In this document: positions 7,212 through 10,471 of the stretch, piece after piece
How the letters are laid out: each line of letters starts with the position of its first letter
How positions within the stretch are numbered: position 1 is the stretch's first letter
Origin: an uncultured Rikenellaceae bacterium
GTDB lineage: Bacteria; Bacteroidota; Bacteroidia; Bacteroidales; Rikenellaceae
NCBI GenBank assembly: GCA_947074135.1
Contig: CAMTOL010000060.1
Location: forward strand, 1 to 10,471
Reading direction: 5' to 3'
DNA length: 10,471 nucleotides
Made by a program: the position numbers and the translations under genes
The notes under the pieces: generated by a model
Database searches by the model: none
Seen by the model: only the letters and a program-made list of their open reading frames with translations
What the model was told of the DNA's origin: nothing

Positions 7212-7246
7212 AAAAACTTTTATTGACAAACCGCTCTTTAGAAAAA
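7212..7246 (-). repeat. right terminal inverted repeat (35 bp)
   Basis: It begins AAAAACTTTTATTGAC and ends TTTAGAAAAA, matching 6988-7022 in inverted orientation with no mismatch. The 189 bases between the two arms make this too widely spaced for a simple terminator hairpin. Confidence 0.9.
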
Positions 7247-7271
7247 CACTAACATAACGCGCCTACCATAA

Positions 7272-7303
7272 TTTGTTTTTCTGTGTTTTTGTGACTAACT
7301 TCG
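7272..7303 (+). promoter_or_regulatory. candidate promoter of the DUF418 gene
   Basis: TTTG at 7272-7275 is followed after 20 bases by TAACTTCG at 7296-7303, which differs from the Bacteroidota -7 consensus TAnnTTTG at one base. The expected transcription start is about 25 bases before the ATG at 7335. It lies outside the inverted-repeat element. Confidence 0.4.
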
Positions 7304-7334
7304 TAAAATTTTTTACCATAAACAAGAAAAACCT

Positions 7335-8513
7335 ATGACACAAACCCAAAAAATCGGCAGAATAGAACTAGCCGACGTGCTTCGTGGCGTTGCAATACTT
7401 GGTATCGTACTACTCCACGCTATCGAACACTTCAACTTTTATAGCTTTCCACAGTCAACAGGCTTCCTCAAATTCACCGACACCGCAATATGGGACGGTA
7501 TGTTCTTTACCTTTGCCGGAAAATGCTACGGACTCTTCGCCCTACTCTTCGGTTTTAGCTTCTTTGTCCAAGATGCTAACCACACCGCACGAGGTGGCGA
7601 CTTTAGAGGCAGGTTCGCTTGGCGATTAGTTCTACTCTTCATCATCGGCAATATCGACGCTATGTTCTTCACTGGCGAAATTCTGGTTATGTACTCACTA
7701 ATCGGATTCTTTATCATTCCTATTTGCCGATTCAACACCAAAACCCTAATCGTACTAGGAGCTATCTGCATACTCCAACCAGTTGAGTGGTACAAAGTAT
7801 TTTCGGCTCTAGCAACTGGAACAACCGAGGTCGCTCCCGCATTAGATTGGCAATATTGGGACATCACATCAGCAGCTCAACATGGAACTAGCTTCTGGGA
7901 GATGTTCAAGGTCAACATGTGGGAGGGTCAACTTGCTTCACTCACTTGGGCGTGGGAAAATGGTAGAATATTCCAAACGTTTGGACTATTTATTATGGGT
8001 ATCGTCATTGGTCGAACTGGTTTCTTACAACACAACGAGGGAACTTCAAAACGTATGATAAGAACGCTACTTTGGGGGGTAGTGCTATTCTTCCCTCTAT
8101 ATGGACTTACAAATATGCTACCTGGATTCGTCGAAAATAAAGCAATCTTTAAACCTCTAAATATTATACTCAGTTCACTCCATAAAATGGCTTTTATGGC
8201 AATTATTATGGGAGCTATAGGTTGGTGTTTCTACAATACTAAAAGAGTTGGTAACGCACTTGGTAAACTACAGGTTTACGGTAAGATGAGCCTTACAAAC
8301 TACGTAACTCAATCAATTATCGGTTCGTTCTTGTTCTATGGCTGGGGGCTAGGTTGGCATCAATATCTGGGTATAACTTACAGTTTATTGGTCGGCGTTG
8401 TAATATTTTTGGTTCAATATTTCTTCTGCGTATGGTGGCTCAAGAATCACCGTCAAGGACCAATTGAGTGGGCTTGGAAAAAAGCTACTTGGATAGGTAG
8501 CAAAAGGAACTAA
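7335..8513 (+). CDS. DUF418 / YeiB-family membrane protein
   Basis: This 392-residue protein has about ten hydrophobic segments (for example near 12-32, 55-78, 95-112, 116-132, 136-150, 212-228, 244-260, 284-300, 318-338 and 346-370). The N-terminal RIELADVLRGVAILGIVLLH is the family opening motif. The C-terminus carries the DUF418 signature: YGKMSLTNYVTQS at 315-327 and GPIEWAWKKATW at 375-386. It should sit in the inner membrane. The family is described as probably transport-related and resembles acyltransferase-3 membrane proteins, but no substrate is established. No neighbour suggests one. It has a candidate promoter of its own and is not obviously in an operon. The stop is TAA, and a 12-bp palindrome (8524-8535) follows. 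Confidence 0.9.
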   Translation: MTQTQKIGRIELADVLRGVAILGIVLLHAIEHFNFYSFPQSTGFLKFTDTAIWDGMFFTFAGKCYGLFALLFGFSFFVQDANHTARGGDFRGRFAWRLVLLFIIGNIDAMFFTGEILVMYSLIGFFIIPICRFNTKTLIVLGAICILQPVEWYKVFSALATGTTEVAPALDWQYWDITSAAQHGTSFWEMFKVNMWEGQLASLTWAWENGRIFQTFGLFIMGIVIGRTGFLQHNEGTSKRMIRTLLWGVVLFFPLYGLTNMLPGFVENKAIFKPLNIILSSLHKMAFMAIIMGAIGWCFYNTKRVGNALGKLQVYGKMSLTNYVTQSIIGSFLFYGWGLGWHQYLGITYSLLVGVVIFLVQYFFCVWWLKNHRQGPIEWAWKKATWIGSKRN

Positions 8514-8523
8514 TTTTGATAAC

Positions 8524-8535
8524 TAATCTAGATTA
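8524..8535. repeat. 12-bp perfect palindrome after the DUF418 gene
   Basis: TAATCTAGATTA is a perfect palindrome 10 bases after the DUF418 stop codon. It might be an operator or a chance AT-rich palindrome; nothing else in the window repeats it. Confidence 0.3.
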
Positions 8536-8575
8536 ACTATATTATTATAAAAAAACAGAGAGAATTAGTCATTCG

Positions 8576-8764
8576 ATGCGAAAATCGACAAAAGTTCTTG
8601 GGCGTGAATACCTTAATATTCAATCCTTGAGAGCCTTAAACTTCAAAATCGTATCGTATAGGGCGGCAAGGCTGAATCGCGAAAAAGCCGCAATTAGAAA
8701 TGGCGTTTTAACTGTTAATTTAGAATATTTACGTAAAAAATTACTACCTTTGTTAGATGTTTAA
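8576..8764 (+). CDS. doubtful 62-codon ORF, very basic
   Basis: This ORF lies between the DUF418 gene and tpiA. Its predicted product of 62 residues is rich in Lys and Arg, with no signal peptide, membrane segment or motif that I recognise. The tpiA promoter box lies inside its last codons, no promoter or ribosome binding site is evident upstream, and the flanking DNA is AT-rich. It may be a small basic protein, a decayed gene fragment or a chance ORF. Nothing else is visible in 8536-8798. Confidence 0.25.
   Translation: MRKSTKVLGREYLNIQSLRALNFKIVSYRAARLNREKAAIRNGVLTVNLEYLRKKLLPLLDV
8745..8752 (+). promoter_or_regulatory. -7 promoter box of tpiA
   Basis: TACCTTTG matches the consensus TAnnTTTG exactly and ends 46 bases before the tpiA start. 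A TTTAG about 21 bases upstream of the box is a weak -33 candidate. Confidence 0.5.
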
Positions 8765-8798
8765 TTGAAACAGATAAAAACTCTAAAATACAAAAAAA

Positions 8799-9551
8799 AT
8801 GAGAAGAGAAATCGTTGCAGGTAACTGGAAAATGAACACTACACCTGCTCAAGGAGTTGAACTCCTAAAAAGTGTTGCAGCCGTTAAAGGCGAAGCTAAA
8901 TCAAGCGTTGAACTAATCGTTTGCCCTCCATTCACTCACCTTTGTTCTGTTATCGATGCAGCTAAAGGTACTGGCATTGCTGTTGGCGCACAAAACTGTG
9001 CTGACGAGGCTAAGGGCGCTTACACTGGCGAAGTTTCGGCTGAGATGTTGGCTTCTATGGGTGTAGAGTATGTGATACTTGGTCACTCTGAGCGCAGAGA
9101 GTACTATGGCGAAACTAGCGAGAAGTTGGTTAAAAAAATGAAGTTGGTTTACGACAATGGTATGGTTCCTATTTATTGCATCGGCGAGAAATTGGAAGAG
9201 CGTGAGGCTGGTAAAGAGGAGGCTATTTGCCGTGCTCAAATCGAGGAGGTTGTATTTTCGTTGAGCGAGTCGCAGTTCGAAAAATTGGTTATCGCTTACG
9301 AACCAGTTTGGGCTATTGGAACTGGCAAAACTGCAACGGCTGAACAAGCACAAGATATTCAACACTTTATTCGCAAAGTATTGGCTGAGAAATTTGGCAC
9401 TTTGGCTGAGAAAACTCCTATTTTGTATGGTGGCAGTTGCAAACCATCAAATGCAGGTGAGATTTTCGGCAAGAAAGATGTTGATGGCGGACTGATTGGT
9501 GGTGCTGCATTAGTTGCAGAAGATTTTATCGGAATCGCTAAAGCGTTCTAA
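8799..9551 (+). CDS. tpiA: triosephosphate isomerase
   Basis: TpiA interconverts dihydroxyacetone phosphate and glyceraldehyde 3-phosphate in glycolysis and gluconeogenesis and is a homodimeric TIM barrel in the cytosol. The 250-residue length is normal. The N-terminus [13 protein letters not shown] carries Asn9 and catalytic Lys11. His96 (GHSERR) and the base Glu168 ([15 protein letters not shown]) complete the active site; the mobile loop that closes over substrate follows Glu168. [14 protein letters not shown] and [10 protein letters not shown] near 210-237 bind phosphate. The start ATG gives the family's usual beginning. It appears to be transcribed alone, from a box at 8745-8752 to the intrinsic terminator at 9576-9613. 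Its product glyceraldehyde 3-phosphate is a substrate of Dxs, whose gene is also in this window. Confidence 0.98.
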   Translation: MRREIVAGNWKMNTTPAQGVELLKSVAAVKGEAKSSVELIVCPPFTHLCSVIDAAKGTGIAVGAQNCADEAKGAYTGEVSAEMLASMGVEYVILGHSERREYYGETSEKLVKKMKLVYDNGMVPIYCIGEKLEEREAGKEEAICRAQIEEVVFSLSESQFEKLVIAYEPVWAIGTGKTATAEQAQDIQHFIRKVLAEKFGTLAEKTPILYGGSCKPSNAGEIFGKKDVDGGLIGGAALVAEDFIGIAKAF

Positions 9552-9575
9552 GTTTAGAAAAGAACGAAATATTTC

Positions 9576-9613
9576 AGGGCAAGGTTTACTAGTGTAGATC
9601 TTGCTCTTTTTTT
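9576..9613 (+). terminator. intrinsic terminator of tpiA
   Basis: AGGGCAAGGTTTAC (9576-9589) pairs with GTAGATCTTGCTCT (9594-9607) over 14 bp including three G-U wobbles, with a TAGT loop, and seven T follow (9607-9613). The wobbles favour the plus strand, so this ends the tpiA transcript. Between tpiA and the convergent RluA-like gene I see no other functional site beyond an 8-bp direct repeat, GAGTCATT (9631-9638 and 9647-9654). Confidence 0.85.
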
Positions 9614-9662
9614 GCCCTCACTCATTTTCCGAGTCATTCGAGCTAAGAGTCATTACCCTGAC

Positions 9663-10471
9663 TTAGAAACTCTTATTGCTGACAATTTTCAGGCGTTTAC
9701 CACTAATTGGATGAGTAAATTCTAATTGTGCAGCGTGGAGATACATTCGTTCGGACTCAACCCTACCATAGAGCCTATCGCCCACTATTGGCGACCCTAA
9801 ACCTTCGCTATGAGCGCAGTGCAACCTCAATTGATGGGTACGACCAGTGAGCGGAAAGAGCTCAATGAGAGTATAACCCAACTTCTCGCCAACAATCCGA
9901 TACCTAGTCACTGCATTTTTGCCACTCTCAAAATCAACCTTTTGCAGTGGTCTGTTCTCATAATCGGCACTAAGAGGCAGCTTCACAAAACCGTTTTTAG
10001 ACACTGGCGGATTTTCCAGCAGCGCAATATAAAGCTTCTTCACCTTTATATCGGCAAATTGCTGATGCACCTCTTTCTATATTGCCTCGTGTTTCGCAAC
10101 GATAAGAAATCCAGCAGTAGCCATATCCATGCGATGCACCATAAATCTTTCGAATCGACTTGAATAGTGCTCTTTGTGGATCTCTAAAACAGATTTAGCT
10201 TCAACATTTCCCGGCACAGACAACACCCCTTCGGCTTTATCAATAACCAACAGATAGTCATCTTCGTAAACAATCTCTATCGGTTTTTCTGTCTGTACAA
10301 GTTTCGAGTTTTCCACATTTAGCCCTTGCCACATAAAGACTAAAATCGGAGCGCACTTGCTCCGTCACGCCGCATCAAACTGTTTATGATTGCGAATACC
10401 TCCACCTGGCCAACGCACCCCCCACCTTTCCTCACTACCGACCGTCTGTGTGTCGGCTGTTACGCCTCGTT
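9663..10471 (-). pseudogene. RluA-family pseudouridine synthase, interrupted by TGA and TAG stops, 5' end beyond window
   Basis: RluA-type enzymes isomerise uridine to pseudouridine in rRNA or tRNA. The catalytic domain is split by an in-frame TAG at 10077-10079. The upstream part (10334-10080) carries YEDDYLLVIDKAEGVLSVPG and the catalytic HRMDMATAG with its Asp. The downstream part (10076-9663) carries KKLYIALLE, AVTRYRIVGEKLGYTLIELFPLTGRTHQLRLH and GDRLYGR. All are in the same frame with no indel. Upstream of the Met at 10334 the frame stays open except for a TGA at 10365-10367: the surroundings read QFDAA, stop, RSKCAPILVFMWQGL, which resembles the Cys/Lys-rich leader of long Bacteroidales homologues as I recall them (FYPACRSKC), with TGA where Cys is expected. 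The domain is otherwise well preserved, so the loss looks recent, or the stops reflect sequence error. Beyond the TGA the frame remains open to the window edge. TAG and TGA are both used as normal stops elsewhere in the window. Confidence 0.7.

Larger units (their letters stand above)
6988..7246. mobile_element. 259-bp element with 35-bp terminal inverted repeats, MITE-like
   Basis: The two ends are perfect 35-bp inverted repeats (6988-7022 and 7212-7246), and the interior folds well. There is no transposase, so a non-autonomous MITE is the natural reading, although no target-site duplication is visible: the left flank ends GTAGTA and the right flank begins CACTAA. It fills most of the 349-base gap between the prolyl oligopeptidase and the DUF418 gene. 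The plus strand is open for 75 codons after the oligopeptidase TAG (6986-7210), ending at TAA within the right repeat. It could instead be a dispersed structured RNA element. I cannot assign it to a known family. Confidence 0.6.

Noticed and set aside
6988..7246. Reading the whole inverted repeat as a transcription terminator of the oligopeptidase gene
   Set aside because: The arms are 189 bases apart and no T-run follows a compact stem.
7526..7867. Minus-strand ORF of 113 codons opposite the DUF418 gene
   Set aside because: It is a shadow of a gene with clear DUF418 signatures.
8913..9365. Minus-strand ORF of 150 codons opposite tpiA
   Set aside because: It lies wholly within tpiA, which has full family motifs; the product looks like an antisense shadow.
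9643..9666. CTAAGAGTCA / TGACTTAG inverted repeat as a terminator for the RluA-like gene
   Set aside because: It needs a two-base bulge, includes the stop codon itself, and has no T-run on the minus strand.
10077..10079. Reassignment of TAG as a sense codon in this organism
   Set aside because: The prolyl oligopeptidase ends at TAG at a normal family length, so TAG acts as a stop here.
1..10471. CRISPR arrays, tRNA or rRNA genes, phage or plasmid genes
   Set aside because: I saw no regularly spaced repeats, cloverleaf sequences or mobility proteins in the window.

Overview
The window reads as chromosomal DNA of a Bacteroidota bacterium, most likely of the order Bacteroidales. The reasons are the TAnnTTTG promoter boxes upstream of several genes, the near absence of Shine-Dalgarno sequences, several lipoproteins with Bacteroidota-style lipoboxes, and protein sequences (SurA-like lipoprotein, RluA with a Cys/Lys-rich leader, DUF2007) that resemble Bacteroidales versions as I remember them. 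Most of it is housekeeping DNA at about 40% GC. I see no phage, plasmid, CRISPR or defence genes.

Layout. Positions 1-2650 hold two minus-strand genes: a partial SurA-N-like lipoprotein that runs off the left edge, and dxs (first step of the MEP isoprenoid pathway), each with its own promoter box. A divergent plus-strand block follows: a small coiled-coil lipoprotein overlaps the start of pyrH (UMP kinase), and frr (ribosome recycling factor) comes next. After frr there is a 13-bp stem-loop and then a chain of three overlapping, mutually exclusive hairpins. A minus-strand DUF2007 gene and a plus-strand secreted prolyl oligopeptidase form a divergent pair. Two bases after the oligopeptidase stop codon begins a 259-bp element with perfect 35-bp terminal inverted repeats and a structured interior. 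It looks like a MITE or another small non-autonomous repeat. A DUF418/YeiB-type membrane protein, a doubtful 62-codon ORF, and tpiA (triosephosphate isomerase) with its own promoter and a strong intrinsic terminator follow. The right edge holds a minus-strand RluA-family pseudouridine synthase that is broken by two in-frame stop codons and runs off the window.

How the genes relate. pyrH and frr are a conserved pair in many bacteria (nucleotide supply and translation). dxs and tpiA are linked through glyceraldehyde 3-phosphate, which TpiA interconverts with dihydroxyacetone phosphate and Dxs consumes, although they are separate units here. The three lipoproteins point to envelope functions.

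The most unusual items are the 259-bp inverted-repeat element, the attenuator-like hairpin chain after frr, and the doubly interrupted RluA gene whose flanking sequence still looks intact.
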